In this document: positions 46,401 through 57,613 of the stretch, piece after piece
Numbering within the stretch: the first letter of the stretch is position 1
Layout: every line of letters starts with the position of its first letter
Origin: Pomphorhynchus laevis
Taxonomy: Eukaryota; Acanthocephala; Palaeacanthocephala; Echinorhynchida; Pomphorhynchidae
Reading direction: 5' to 3'
Assembly: GCA_012934845.2 (NCBI GenBank)
Contig: WNNJ02003166.1
Coordinates: 1 to 64,000, forward strand
DNA: 64,000 bases
Notes under the pieces: model-generated
Seen by the model: only the letters and a program-made list of their open reading frames with translations
Database searches by the model: none
What the model was told of the DNA's origin: nothing
Made by a program: the position numbers and the translations under genes

Positions 46401-49400
46401 CGCTCCTGTATCCTTTATTCGTTTAAACAAATCCACTAAATCCAATAATCTCAGTCCTCCACTCTTAAAAATCGTTTTCCGACATAGTTCACATGCATCT
46501 TCGGTACACTTCCAACGTTTTAAACTTCTAACCACTTCATCTACTTGTCGTATCTTTCCTGACCGCTCCCCTTCTGATATTGCCCAGCTCAATTTAGCTT
46601 GGATTAAGAAACATCGACGTGAAACAAACGGCGAGTTATCGTTAGCTATACGTCAAATCGACGGAAATTTTCATGTTGTACACACAAGGCCAAAAATTCG
46701 ATGGCTTCTCATCTCTCCTCTTTGTCTTCTTCGCTAGTCGATCTCGCTCCTAAGCATACTTTTTGACTTAGTCTATTCAACACTCGCTCCATTAAGCTAT
46801 TCTGCTTCTTGATATATTCGATCAATTAGCTATCGATATTCTCCGCATTACCGAATCCCGGCACTCTGACTCCGACGATCTTACTATTCGTCGTCTATGT
46901 CGCTCTGGTTGTTCTTTAGGTGAATCAGCTCGTTCAATTGCCTCTCATACATCTACTACTTTTAACCATGGCGGTATTGTTGTCATTGCTCGTCACCAAA
47001 TGTCTCTACGTAAAGTTAATGTTAACATCCCTTACACTTCGTTTGAATTACTCTAATGCAGATTATCAACTTCTTTCCATCTAGAACTTGTGATTGTATA
47101 CCGTCAGGGTTCAGTTATCCCTCACGTATGTTCTTTAACGACCGTGCAGATCTTATGTCTCCCTGTGCATTGTCTTATACTTCTTCTTTTGTTCTTGTTG
47201 ACTTTAACATTCATCTTGATCGCCCAGCTGACTCTGGCTCTATCACTTTAACTAATATTTTTTCTGATTTTAATATAAATTACTTTCAACAAGCCCAACT
47301 CATATTCTCAGCAGTGCTCTCGGCATCATTGTTGTTCCTAACTGCTTCAATGACTATACCTCCTTGTCAATTACTAATCCTGGTTTGTCCGATCATTTCC
47401 TTGTCACACTTGCTCTTGCTCGTCCCCATCATCCTTCTCTGCCTCCACCATTATCCACACCAAGTCAACCCTGGAAACTTCTCGATACCGCTATTCTCTG
47501 CACAGCCTTATTCAATTCTTCACTCTTTCACTTCCTCTTAACTATCTCTCTCCCGATGATCTCTTTATTCTGTTTGATTCTGAATTTACGAGCATCCTTA
47601 ATAACCTTCTGCATATTTGACTCCGACGTTCTCAGCGCTTGCGCCATGCTCCGTGTCTCGATTATGATTGTAGTCTTTCTAAGCGTCGACTCCGTCACTC
47701 TTCTCGTGTGTTTAATCGCTTTCTTAAACGTTCTCAATCACACTCACTCCAAATCTCCGCGCTTCATTTCTTTCTCTTCGCTGTTCTTATCTTATTCTTA
47801 TGCGAACCAAACGTACTCTTTTTTGACGAAATCAACTCGAGTCATCGTCCAACTCTAAATCTCATTGGAAAGTCTTAAACACAATTCTATCACGATCATC
47901 TACCCCTTGCAACATATATCCTGATGAATTTTCTTCTCCATCTGGCCCAATTCCCACCCGCTTTAAAAAAATCTGATCATCTATCTTACCCGTCCTAACC
48001 ACTTTGTTCAACTTGTCTATTTGCAACCGCACATTTCCTTACAACTGGAAATGCGCCACTGTTCGCCCTCTCCTCGAAAAGCAATCTCTCGACCCTTGAC
48101 TGTAATTTTCGTACCGTCGTATCTAACTTTTCACAACTCTTTCTAAACTCCTTGAGCGTCTCGTTCTTAAGCAAGTTAATATATATCTCTTTTCCTCTAA
48201 CTTATTGCCTCCCTTCCAAGCCGCTTTTCGTTCTAATTACTCTACCGAAATTGCTCGCCTTAAAGTTTATAACGACTTACTCATCTCGCGCGATCAAAAA
48301 TTATGTAGTGTAATAGTTTCTCTTGATCTATCATCTGCTTTCGACTTCGTCGATCACTCGATTCTTTTTCATACCCCTTCATTTCTCAACCTTCTTTTTC
48401 TCGACAATTATTGTCCTATTTACTGTTCCTTGCGTTTTCGTAATTCCTTTCTTTAAAATGTCCCAAACTACTCTACCTCTTTTGGCTTCCGCTCCTTCGT
48501 TGTGGCAGTTCTTCTCTCGTGGAATAATTTGCCCATTCACATCCGCCAATCAACATCAATGCCGTGCTTCAAACGCCTAATTCGATGTCATTTAAACAAT
48601 TAATTAATAATCCTGTATGACTTCTGCTGTGTTTTTTGTTAGTGAACTTGTAAGCGCGCAGTTGTTACACATTTGTTACAGTTAATAAATTATTGCTATT
48701 ATTATTGACCGCACAACTAATATTCTTATAATATACAGTTTTTACATAATTGTATTTTATTATATTTTATTTAAAAATGTTAAAATTATTAATGTTTTAC
48801 TAAACGTTTGAGTTTTAAACGTTTAAACTTTTAATTTTCAATCATTTAATAAATTTTTATTATGTTTACACGCTTAAAGTTTTTTAAACTAAATCCCGAA
48901 AGTTCTAGATACGTACCTTATACGTACAGCGCAAACATAAATTTTGTACGCCTGTTTTTATACAATACAAGCATGTATATGTGTTTCAACGATTCTGAAA
49001 GAACATTCAGGAACATTAGTTCTTCTGAATATAACTTATAATTTCATTTTTTGAAAAGATAAAGATCCAAAGCTTAAATACGTAAATGTAGTTAATGTGT
49101 TCTCACATATAATTAATATCTTTATTTTTTATGCATTTCTGTAAACATTTATGTTTTAGATAAATAAATTAGCGATTAAATTTTGTTGCTGTTATATTAT
49201 TATATTATATTATATATTATCTATATATTAATATATTATATAATATTATATAATATATAATATTATATATAATATTATATATAATATATAATATAATATA
49301 TATATATTCTATTTTTTATAGCGAAAAATTTCTGTATTGCTGCATCTCATCAGCTACTGTTCCAATATCTATGTTTAACGTTTCGGCTTTTTTATGTTGG

Positions 49401-52400
49401 CTAATCATCACTCGACTCGTCTGAAAAACGAACCATTTTCGCAATTAATTGTAATTTTCATCTATAGTTTGTTTCCTAATTTTAAATTGATATGCCTGTG
49501 CAGTCATTGTTATAATTGAAATTTTGATGACTATTTTTTATCATGCACGCTACTTTGATCCTATCTATAATGTAGCGTACTGCCAACAGCAGTACGCTAC
49601 ATTTCAGTATTGGTAAACATCATCAGCTACTAATTTAATACTACGTTACACTTTTCGGTCATTTTAATGTTGCCTGACGATCACTCGAGTCGTCTGCTTT
49701 ATTGGCATTTAGTTTTAATAAAAGTTTGATGACTATTTTTGTTCTGCACGTTACTTTAATCCTATCTATAAGTCAGCAGCAGTACGCTACATTTCAGTAT
49801 TGCTGATCATTATCGGCTACTGATCCAATACCTACGTTTCAGCGATGGTCGGTGAATTTTCTACCTTTAACTTAAAAACCTCGCTATTTTTGCAATTAAT
49901 TACTATTATCAAACTCGTCATCGATAGTTTATTTTCTAATTTTATGTTAATTGTGCAGTCATTGCTACAATTGAAATTTTTGATGACACTGCACCTTGCT
50001 TTAATCCTATAAACCAATAGCAGTACGCTACATTTCAGTATTGGTGAACCTCATCAGCTACTGATCCAATACCTACGTTTCAAATTTCAGTCATTTTAAT
50101 GCTGTTTGACGATCACTCGAGTCGTCTGCTTTATTGACATTTAGTTTTAATAAAAGACTTTCGTCTTACATTTTGCAAATTCATTTGAAATCATTTCTGA
50201 TTTCAAATTAAATCAACGTCGGTAGGGGAAGGTTCTACCTTCAATTTGAAAGCCTACCTATTTTTGCAATTAAATGCTTTATCAAACTAGTCATCTTGAT
50301 TTTTAATTGTATTTTAATTCCACGTGGAATTAGGTTATTGTCAATACAGTATTTCAGAAATTGAAAGTGTGTTTTAAATTAAAATTTTAATTTTAAATTT
50401 AAATCTTAGAATTTTAATGTTTAATAGAATTTAATTTCAGTTTGTTATACATAAACGATAATTACCGTCATCCTTAGTCTTAATATAACTTTGTACATCT
50501 GACTTTTGGTTCCTTGTTTCAACAAGCAATTCCGTATGCTTCAATTGAAGATGTGGAATATCATTTCTTTAAAATTAATTAATTTTTACGATTAAGTTTA
50601 GGATCTACCTTCAATTTAAAAATCTACCGATATGTGCAATTAATTACTATTTTCAAACTAATCATCGATAGTTTACTTCCTAATTTGTTAATGTTACAAT
50701 TGAAATTTTTGACACCACTTTGCTTCAATCCTACAATCAAATACTGAAATGTACGCTACATTTCAGTATTAGTAACCTTATCAGCTACTAATTAAATACC
50801 TACGTTTCAAGTTTCAGTCTTTTTAATGCTGTTTGACGATCACTCGACTCGTCTGCTTTATTGGCATTTAGTTTTAATAAAAAACTTTCGTCTTTAGGTA
50901 GATCCTTCCCCTACCAAAACTGAATTAATTTAAAATTAGAAATGATTTCAATCATTTCTAATTGAGTAAAAAGTCTCTTCTTTGATATTTACAATCTCTT
51001 CTTTGACTGAAGAGATTTTAAATATTTCAATGCGCGAACAAAAATTAATTTTCATTTATTCCTTGAACTTTTAATTTGTTAATTAATTATTTGTGATCTC
51101 ATGATAAATATTCTCGAGAAGTTTGATTGCTTCGCAGCTTCATTCATTTATCTGGAAATTAATCCGAACTTTATTTGTACAATTGAAATTTTTTGATGGT
51201 ACTGCAATTTGCTTTAATCCTATAAACCATCAGCAGTATGCTACATTTTAGTATTGGTGAACCTCATCAGCTACTGATCCTATGCCTACGTTACACGTTT
51301 CGGTTCTTTTAATGTTGGTTGACGATCACTCGACTCGTCTGCTTCTATTGACATTTAGTTTTAATAAAATACTTTAGTCTTACATTTTGCAAATTTAATT
51401 GAACTCATTTCTGATTTCAAATTAAATCAACGTCGGTAGGGGAGGGATCTACCTTCAATACTAAAATGGAGCGTACTGATATTCGCTTATAGATACCTAT
51501 AAGCCAATAAGTATAAGCCAATAAGTATAAGCCAATAAGTATAAGCCAATAAGTATAAGCCAATAAGTATAAGCCAATAAGTATAAGCCAATAAGTATAA
51601 GCCAATAAGTATAAGCCAATAAGTATAAGCCAATAAGTATAAGCCAATAAGTATAAGCCAATAAGTATAAGCCAATAAGTATAAGCCAATATACCTTATT
51701 CATTACAAAATGTTAATGAAGCAGACGTGTGATCGTCACCCAAAAATTAAAAGGATCGAAACGTGAAACGTCCTTAATCGTATTTAATTTCATTTAACAG
51801 ATGTAGCCCCACCAATACTGAAACGTAGCGTACTGCTCTTGGTTTATAGACAGCACAAAGTAGCGTGCAGAGTAAAAATATTCATCAACATTTCAATGGT
51901 ATCTTTTATATGTTGAATTTGAATTAGGTTCTTGCATGTGACTTTCTAACTTTTACTTTCTGCTTTATCTTTAGATAATCTCTCATCGGATTGTAAAGCC
52001 TCATCGTGATAATCATCGATTTGAAAAAATTAGTAATATAATTAAACAGTTCAAATTAAGCTGCAGGTAAACAAGTTGTTTCTTCTTCAAATGAGTCCAT
52101 CATGAAATTATTTTAATATAATTTTATTTCATAAGCCAATGTTTTAAAAAAAAATTAATCATGAATTGTTTTGTGACCTTGTCTTTTATTTTTAAATTAC
52201 ATTTTTAATTTGTGTAGTGACTTTGTATTTAGAATTCATACATTTTTTGAATTCTTCTTAAAATCAAGAACGGAGATTCGATATATAACCCATCCTAATA
52301 TGCTATTATCCTACTATGTATAGCGCGTTTTGTAGTTTTCATTTATTTAAACAAGACAATTTTTTAAACGGATGATCGAACAGTCATGACATATTCTACA

Positions 52401-55400
52401 AATGAAAAACAGAGGCGTATGCGTCATCTCATTTTTTGTAATAGTTCGTACAACTATTTCCCAAAAATATCTCGATGATTATAAATCAATAAATCAATAA
52501 ATATGTTTTATGAATAAAACATATTTTTTGTTTCATAGAACATATAATCAGTCCTAGAACAATAAATTGTGTTAAAAATCCGTTTATTGCTTATCTCGTT
52601 CATATTAGCACATTTCTTTATAAACAATAAAAATAATTATTAATTTTTTTCGTAAAAAAAGAAATATTTACAAAATTATTATTTACAAGATGCAAATAAT
52701 TCATTTTCATCTATTTCTATTTATTTTTATTTATTTTTATTTTTTGTGGCACGACATTATCCCCATAGGTATTGCTCATATTCTTGATACATCAGAAGGT
52801 TACTAATCAGACTGGGTGAATCTCATCAGCTTCTGACTTAGATCTAGATTTCACGTTTCGACGCTTATTATCTCCTTTCTCCGTACACTGATGCTGATCG
52901 GATTTGAACTCAGGACGTCTGTATTTTGATTCAACGCTACTTGGCTGGCTGATCCAGTTGTGTAGATATACATTGTTGTAATTACTTTCAGTAGGGGATC
53001 GTATTCCAACGATCTATTTAGAAATCTACCTAGTTGTGTGATCCGCTGGCCGGATCACTATTATACACGTTGCCACCTTCAATGAATGTATTTAATTTGA
53101 TTGCATCTGTGAGCTGATATTCTTCTGGTTGTGGCACGACATTAAATTAACTTTGAAGTTTGACAAGTTCGAGAAAGAGTTTGACTAGTTGTATTCTAAT
53201 GTTTTAATGTTATTAATGTTTTTCAATAAGGTATTGAGAGAAATGGGCATTAAATAAATTATATCATTTATTTTAATAATTTATCTATTAATAAATTCTA
53301 ACTACAAATTTATTTATAGATTATTTTAATTAATTTACATAAATGAACTGATTTAATACCTTTATTTAAGGTCTTATTTGAGGAGTACTATCATAATATG
53401 ATATGCTCCACTAACTACTTATATCTTTCATATAATAATCGAATTGTTACTATCTTGGTATAACAATTTTTGCATTTACTGAATTAGCCATTTCTAAAGA
53501 GCTGCATTTTATTCCTGCATAGCAAATGTTTTAACATGTCTACATACCTCATAGTTCAATACTGTTACACCATGACCAATACCAATGAGCTAACACATGC
53601 ACTTCTCTCACAGAAGTCTTGTCACGTAGAAATCTCAGTATACACCTGACGTACTATTGGTAGCTTCTGTTTTTACAGTTCTATCACTAAACCTTCTTCC
53701 TAATTTCTTGCACTGGAGCGCAACTATTAGCCTCACGTAATAGTAATACCATCACGGCACATAGAAAAGGTAATGTTATTAATGCTAAAATATTAATTTA
53801 ATTTTAACAATAATTTATTATTTAATCAATAAAGTAATTTATTGTTAATTTAACGATTTATTGATCAACAATTTATTACTTTTTACAGTTAAACTATTAA
53901 TGGAATAAAATTCGTTCTACGGAAATAATTTTGTCATTTATCATTAGTCTTAGATCTGAAGTAATATTCCTTTATTCCAATAATTGATTATTATGGAAAT
54001 AGATGGTTGTACAAAATGTATTTTTGAAATGCGCAATTGATAAATTGTGTATTAATAAATCACTTGATTGATAAATCAAGTGATTGGTAAATCACTCTTT
54101 GAGAAAGTTTATATTTTGTCTGCGAATCTAAATTTAGTAAATTAGCAACGTCATTTGATAACATGGAAATCCGAAACGATCGATTTATTGCATTCATGGA
54201 AAGTTTTACGGCAAATACATATGTAATGGTCATTGGATGTGATCCAAAGGCAGGTAATATCCTGATTAACCTCGATAAAAATATAATTTTACTAAGAACG
54301 TTTAACTACATGCCTGAAGTTTTAATAAAACCTAATATCTCATATTATCGAAGAGAGATTTTTCTGATTTTTTTAAAAATTAAAAATTTGACAACTATTG
54401 CCATCAGAATTTTTAAATACAAACAGTTTGAAGATGATGACATTTCAAACTTTTGAAGATAATGACAGTCGCCTCGAAATGTCAGTTTAAAAAATATCTT
54501 GGATTCATTAAATCCGATCAGATAACCGAGTCTACGTATTTTATACTATTATATCAAAAATAAAGATGATGACTTTATAACTAAATTTCAACTGATCCAT
54601 TACAGAGTGACGAAGTAATGCCATAATTCAGTTCATTGTGGAAAATAGATTCAATTTATTATTCAATTTATTTATGCATACTTAAATAAATTGTACATTT
54701 TATTTTGTACATTTTTTGTATATTTTTTTGTACATTTTTTCAATTTTTTATAAAAATTGAAATTTTAAATAAAAGTCAATTTTATGAATTAATTTATAAA
54801 TAACAGACTATGTATAAGAATAAGGATTAGAGGTCATATTTATGCCAAAAATCTCCGGAGGAGATTTTCGCGGACAGTCACAATTTATATTTATGTCAAG
54901 TTTAAAATTTATAATTAAAATTTAAAATAAAATACAAAAATTAAAAAAGTGATCAGTAATCAGATGACTGAGTCTACTTATTTTATATATACGATGTATA
55001 AGAATAAGGATTATAGGTTATAATGAGTAGCTGATTTATTATCATGTTTCGACGCCTATTCATCGACCCAGCATAGCAGCGATTCCAGGAGGAACTGCTA
55101 TGCAATCAGGTTTCTGATGTTTATATTATTCTACGTATTTTATACTATAATGAAAAATAAATATTAATAACAATAATAATGAAAAATAATAAATAATTGT
55201 ATAAGATTTATACAATTTATATTTAAATTAAATATAAATTAATATTAAATTATTTAATATTATAAATATAATTATATGTATATAATTATAATTAATACAT
55301 ATATTAATTATACATATAATATATACATATATATTATATATATCATATATATAACATATACATGATATTTATCTTTATCATATATATGATAAAGATAAAT

Positions 55401-55788
55401 AAAGATAAATAATAAATAATGAATATAATATAATAATAAATTAATAATAATATTAATATAATATATTAATATTAATTATAATAATTATAATAATATTATA
55501 TAATAAATTATAAAATCAATCAATAAAATTGATTTTATACAATTTTTTTTCAGTGGCACGTGGACACACTATTATCAAGGATTATTTAAAAAAGTTATAA
55601 TTGTTTTATCTAATATTTTTATTCAGTCTTTTCAAGTTTCTATTATAAAATTGAAATTTAAAATAATTTGAAATTTAAAATTTATAAATTTAATGGATAT
55701 CTATTTACTTTTTATGGTTTGTTTAGGTGGCGTCATGCAATTGAATATACTGAATGCAAAGAGATATTTCTCAAATATGGAGCCATAA
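39198..55788 (+). CDS. RRAGA: RagA/B-type GTPase (nine exons, first residues not found)
   Basis: Small GTPase that, paired with RagC/D, recruits mTORC1 to lysosomes when amino acids are present. Exons: 39198-39297, 39683-39746, 39797-39947, 40001-40072, 40351-40446, 43972-44094, 51975-52066, 54138-54253, 55727-55788 (stop TAA). They join in one frame for 291 residues; human RagA has 313. G1 is [10 protein letters not shown]3 WDCGGQ, G4 HKMD, and the [13 protein letters not shown] block marks RagA/B rather than RagC/D. The C-terminal roadblock-type domain is intact ([52 protein letters not shown]). Residues after DTRRL, the switch I region, differ from animal RagA ([14 protein letters not shown]). 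An upstream exon with the initiator Met is expected. An in-frame ATG at 39099 would instead add a hydrophobic 33-residue leader, which I think unlikely. Confidence 0.94.
40447..42110. other. RagA intron part, mostly AT-rich, with a less AT-rich patch
   Basis: A patch at about 41470-41735 (GCATTCTCCAATAGCCTGCG to AGGCCCAGTCCTCCC) has higher GC than its surroundings but no recognisable reading frame. 41280-41410 is a scrap of family B (TTTGTGCAGTCATTGTTATA). Family D scraps start at 41750. Confidence 0.5.
42110..42520. repeat. Nested family C and family D scraps
   Basis: Family C arm at 42120-42190 (AATAATCCTCGATAATGGTG, ACCGAAATATTGGATC). Family D pieces at 41985-42110, 42235-42310 and 42470-42510 (ATTATTGTTCACAA, ATTGCAATAGTCGCTTTCAA). 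Confidence 0.6.
42570..43330 (-). repeat. Family B-related element with a short 14-bp array, inverted copy of 51.4-51.9 kb
   Basis: 43083-43118 holds 2.6 units of ATTGGCTTATACTT. Flanks GGTAGGGG-type (as CCCTCCCCTACCGACG at about 43166-43181) and GACGATCACACGTCTGC match the 51.4-51.8 kb copy in inverse orientation. Confidence 0.7.
43606..43692. other. Four consecutive hairpins
   Basis: TAACACCTTC/GAAGGTGTTA, CCCCCG/CGGGGG, ACGGTCAT/ATGACCGT and TGAGGA/TCCTCA follow each other with almost no spacer. They are much richer in GC than the intron around them. No ORF. Confidence 0.7.
43972..44094 (+). CDS. RRAGA: RagA exon (end of G domain)
   Basis: [20 protein letters not shown] and [17 protein letters not shown]. 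Human has [20 protein letters not shown] and IIEADEVLLFERATFL. It is isolated between introns of 3.5 and 7.9 kb. Confidence 0.93.
44200..44450 (+). mobile_element. LINE 3'-end scrap
   Basis: Reads [20 protein letters not shown] followed by SLPFF, the post-RT end of LINEs like those at 33.1 and 48.5 kb, then GTGCATTTGCCACATT. Confidence 0.55.
44510..44660. repeat. A/T-only low-complexity tract
   Basis: Runs of TATATAATATATTATAATAT type. A similar tract lies at 49195-49310. Confidence 0.8.
44781..45235. repeat. Insertion-like segment between about 31-bp direct repeats
   Basis: TAATCACGGCAAAATATTAC at 44780 and TAATCACGGTAAAATATTAC at 45199 both continue ACCCT(T/C)TACGG. The segment between is GC-richer and ends with ACAGTCGGATGCCCTTCCTG, a motif I recall from dispersed animal repeats. 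No protein frame is convincing. Class unknown. Confidence 0.5.
45331..45435. repeat. 20-bp minisatellite, 5.2 units
   Basis: TCCAGATTTTTCCTGTCAGT repeated almost perfectly. Confidence 0.9.
45700..48680 (+). mobile_element. Nearly full-length but decayed LINE (CR1/L2/Jockey-like)
   Basis: Plus strand, frames broken in several places. ORF1-like stretch 46150-46735 ([35 protein letters not shown]). Endonuclease pieces 46800-47430 ([63 protein letters not shown]). RT start 48205-48400 ([37 protein letters not shown]). End 48480-48600 ([16 protein letters not shown]). The YADD palm is missing, so an internal part of the RT is deleted. It sits in the 7.9-kb RagA intron. Confidence 0.75.
49330..51420 (-). 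repeat. Degenerate array of family B units with hammerhead-like boxes
   Basis: Six copies of the TCATCAGCTAC box (about 49348, 49627, 49807, 50051, 50780, 51264), each flanked by CATTTCAGTATTGGTGAACC and by TTTCGGTC or TTTCAGTC with GACGATCACTCGACTCGTCT. On the minus strand this reads CTGATGA, GGT-loop-ACT, GAAATGTAGC. Spacing is roughly 180-280 bp or multiples. 50021-50065 keeps every box plus a CAGTA/TACTG stem I. It fills much of the RagA intron. Confidence 0.65.
51370..51900 (+). repeat. Family B-related element with expanded 14-bp array
   Basis: 51501-51690 holds 13.6 perfect units of AAGCCAATAAGTAT. Left flank GTCGGTAGGGGAGGGATCTA, right flank GAAGCAGACGTGTGATCGTC, then GGATCGAAACGTGAAACG and CCAATACTGAAACGTAGCG. 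The three-frame open reading across the array is an artefact of a 14-bp unit without stops. Confidence 0.85.
51975..52066 (+). CDS. RRAGA: RagA exon (C-terminal domain)
   Basis: [20 protein letters not shown] then [10 protein letters not shown]. The human core [17 protein letters not shown] is identical in this stretch. Donor GTAAAC. Confidence 0.93.
52735..53035 (-). repeat. Family E repeat, probable tRNA-derived SINE
   Basis: Minus strand: CAGCCAAGTAGCG (52936-52949, A-box-like), TCCTGAGTTCAAATCC (52900-52915, a good Pol III B box), then GCGTCGAAACGTGAAATC, AGCTGATGAGATTCACCC and GATAATGTCGTGCCAC, ending in an A/T-rich tail (AAATAAAAATAAATAAAAAT) near 52715. The body shares its boxes with family B. 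Degraded copy at 5320-5560. Confidence 0.55.
53040..54137. other. RagA intron, nothing recognised
   Basis: A stretch at 53480-53770 is less AT-rich but shows no reading frame or repeat that I recognise. Confidence 0.5.
54138..54253 (+). CDS. RRAGA: RagA exon (C-terminal domain)
   Basis: [20 protein letters not shown] then [16 protein letters not shown]. The ORF beyond the GTAATA donor at 54254 is read-through into the intron. Confidence 0.92.
54760..55200 (-). repeat. Degraded family A copies
   Basis: The copy around 55000-55115 reads on the minus strand GCAGTTCCTCC-type arms and, near 55050, GCTGGGTCGATGAATAGGCG followed by TCGAAACATGATAA. Here the segment before GAAAC is closest to CTGATGA. 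54760-54840 is another 3' fragment. Confidence 0.5.
55200..55500. repeat. A/T-only low-complexity tract
   Basis: ATATATAT and AATATTA runs with a GATAAAGATAAATA block. Followed by a family C arm at 55551-55600 (CAGTGGCACGTGGACACAC). Confidence 0.75.
55727..55788 (+). CDS. RRAGA: RagA last exon
   Basis: Acceptor [26 protein letters not shown] then TAA at 55786-55788. Human has SAATLINIRNARKHFEKLE before a short tail that is absent here. Confidence 0.88.
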
Positions 55789-57320
55789 CGCTTGAAATAT
55801 ACTAAGGCGATAACTGGTAGTTAGGGAACTGATTCTCAATTTTCGGAGCCTGAATTTTGTACTCAAGTGATTTGTCCTTATATTTGACTTTTTGTTTTTA
55901 CTAAATGAAACGAAAGTTTATTATCTCCGTATGGATCAATTTCTGTTTCGTTGTCAAATTATTATCGAAAAAGCTAGATGCTCGTGAACAATTGTTTTAC
56001 ACGGATATTTATCAATCGATAAAATATGTATCAATCAGTAATATGAGGCATTTTATCAAACATTTTGTTCAATGCTTTGTATCATTGAAAGTATCATCGA
56101 CGTGTTCAGTTATACCGATTCGAAATGTGTGAATTTAAACACAAAAATATAATTTAGTAGCAAATTAATATAATAATATTAATAATATGAAAAATATTAT
56201 TAAAATATTATAATGTAATATTAAAAATCAAAAACCTTAAAATTCAATTTTAAATTATTATAATATCCAGGAAATGAATTCTCCTTAAATTTAGTTATAC
56301 TTGTTTAAAGTTTAGACATCTTTAAGAAATCTAATGAAATAAAATTGATGAAATTTGAATTCAAATTTCTATTTACTAGTAGAAATAGTAAATAATAAAT
56401 AGTAACTTATCAAAAATTAACAAATTTAATCCACAATTAATTTGATAAATTTAATTTTTTAAATTTAATTTAATTTCTTAAATTAAACATAAATTTAATT
56501 TAAGTAAATTTAGATAACATTAAATATTGAAAATTATTATGCAAAACATTTATAATTTGAATTTATTGCACATGGTGACTATTTGGCTGAGCCATTGTTC
56601 TGTCAAATTTCCGATTTTTCTTGTTGTAATAGTGAACGCAGTTCAAGCTTAACTGCGATGTACTCTTCGTCATTTTACATGAAAATTATTTTCATAATCT
56701 AATTCACGTTAAAGTGAAAAAAATGAAACAAATCATAGTTATAGCAGAATGTATTTGTTTAGTTAATTAACGACTTTAACTTTTGGCTTTTCTTAAGTTT
56801 TCATAAACTTGCAGTTCAAAATAGCTTTACATCTTGGTATTAGGAATTTCTAATTAATTTCTAAAAAGAAAAAATATCTTTCATCATTAGAATAACAAAG
56901 CTTTTAATACAATTATTAATAAAAGAAAACTTCCAACATTTGGACAAATAGAAGATATCGAAAAATCTATTACAAATTTCTACAACAGTTTGTAGTGTTT
57001 TAAGTGAAACCAAAGTGGTTTTATTTAACATCTAAGAATAGTGTTAAAAGTAACATAGGCATAAAATACAATATTCTGTGTGGCTTCGTTGTTTTATCAA
57101 TCCATATACGCCTGATGGTTGGTATACGCCTGATGCGTTGGGTTCGTCGAAAAACTAAAGGACCAGGGGATGTGACTTTGACCTCAGCATTGCCTTTTTG
57201 GTCATCGATTATGGTCGTGTCATAGTCAGGCGTGTCAGCTGCATTATTTTTCAACAAACATGTGAAAAATAACAGTTCAAGACAGGCAAGGAAAATCAAA
57301 ATGTTCAGTCTTCATGATAT
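55789..57320. other. Intergenic sequence between RagA and MED20, left part
   Basis: AT-rich. A 75-residue frame at 55905 and short frames near 57000-57300 match nothing I know. Confidence 0.5.
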
Positions 57321-57324
57321 TGTC

Positions 57325-57603
57325 ACGGCCTCATGTCCAGCGGGATCTGAGCCCTCCAGCCAATCCAACACGCCGCTCTCCGACTGAACCACCCGGGGTT
57401 TTTCACCCCTCCCCCGAAGAGTCTAATCGAGGCGGACTATGCTCATTAATCGCGAGATAAGGAGCTTGAGAAACCTTAGTATTTGTTCTGGGGGACGTCC
57501 TCTTGAAAAAGTAAGACTAATCCCGAGATAGCCCAAGTACCTCAGAGGCGCACTTTAGTTTTTCTATTCAATGACAGATGATATGCCCGTTTCAGGGTCT
57601 TAT
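57325..57603 (-). mobile_element. 5'-truncated LINE copy (3' end only)
   Basis: Close match in the same orientation to 6292-6570: GACTGAACCACCCGGGGT, GGCGGACTATGCT, GGGGGACGTCCTCTTG, GACTAATCCCGAGATAGCCC, GCCCGTTTCAGGG. About 280 bp, stopping 10 bp before a piggyBac insertion. Confidence 0.85.
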
Positions 57604-57613
57604 TAATAATATA

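Noticed and set aside
46149-46592. 147-residue ORF on the minus strand
   Set aside because: Shadow of the plus-strand LINE ORF1-like frame; the plus strand carries the recognisable LINE order.
49330-51700. CRISPR-like array
   Set aside because: Repeats are long, degenerate and unevenly spaced, without unique spacers, in a spliced eukaryotic gene.
51417-51703. ORFs of 62-90 residues repeating [13 protein letters not shown] on the minus strand, as a membrane protein
   Set aside because: They are open only because a 14-bp tandem unit without stop codons reads through in all frames.
57021-57299. 92-residue minus-strand ORF with a hydrophobic start as a secreted protein
   Set aside because: No similarity recognised, unrelated to neighbours, and the region is repeat-rich intergenic DNA; chance is the simpler reading.
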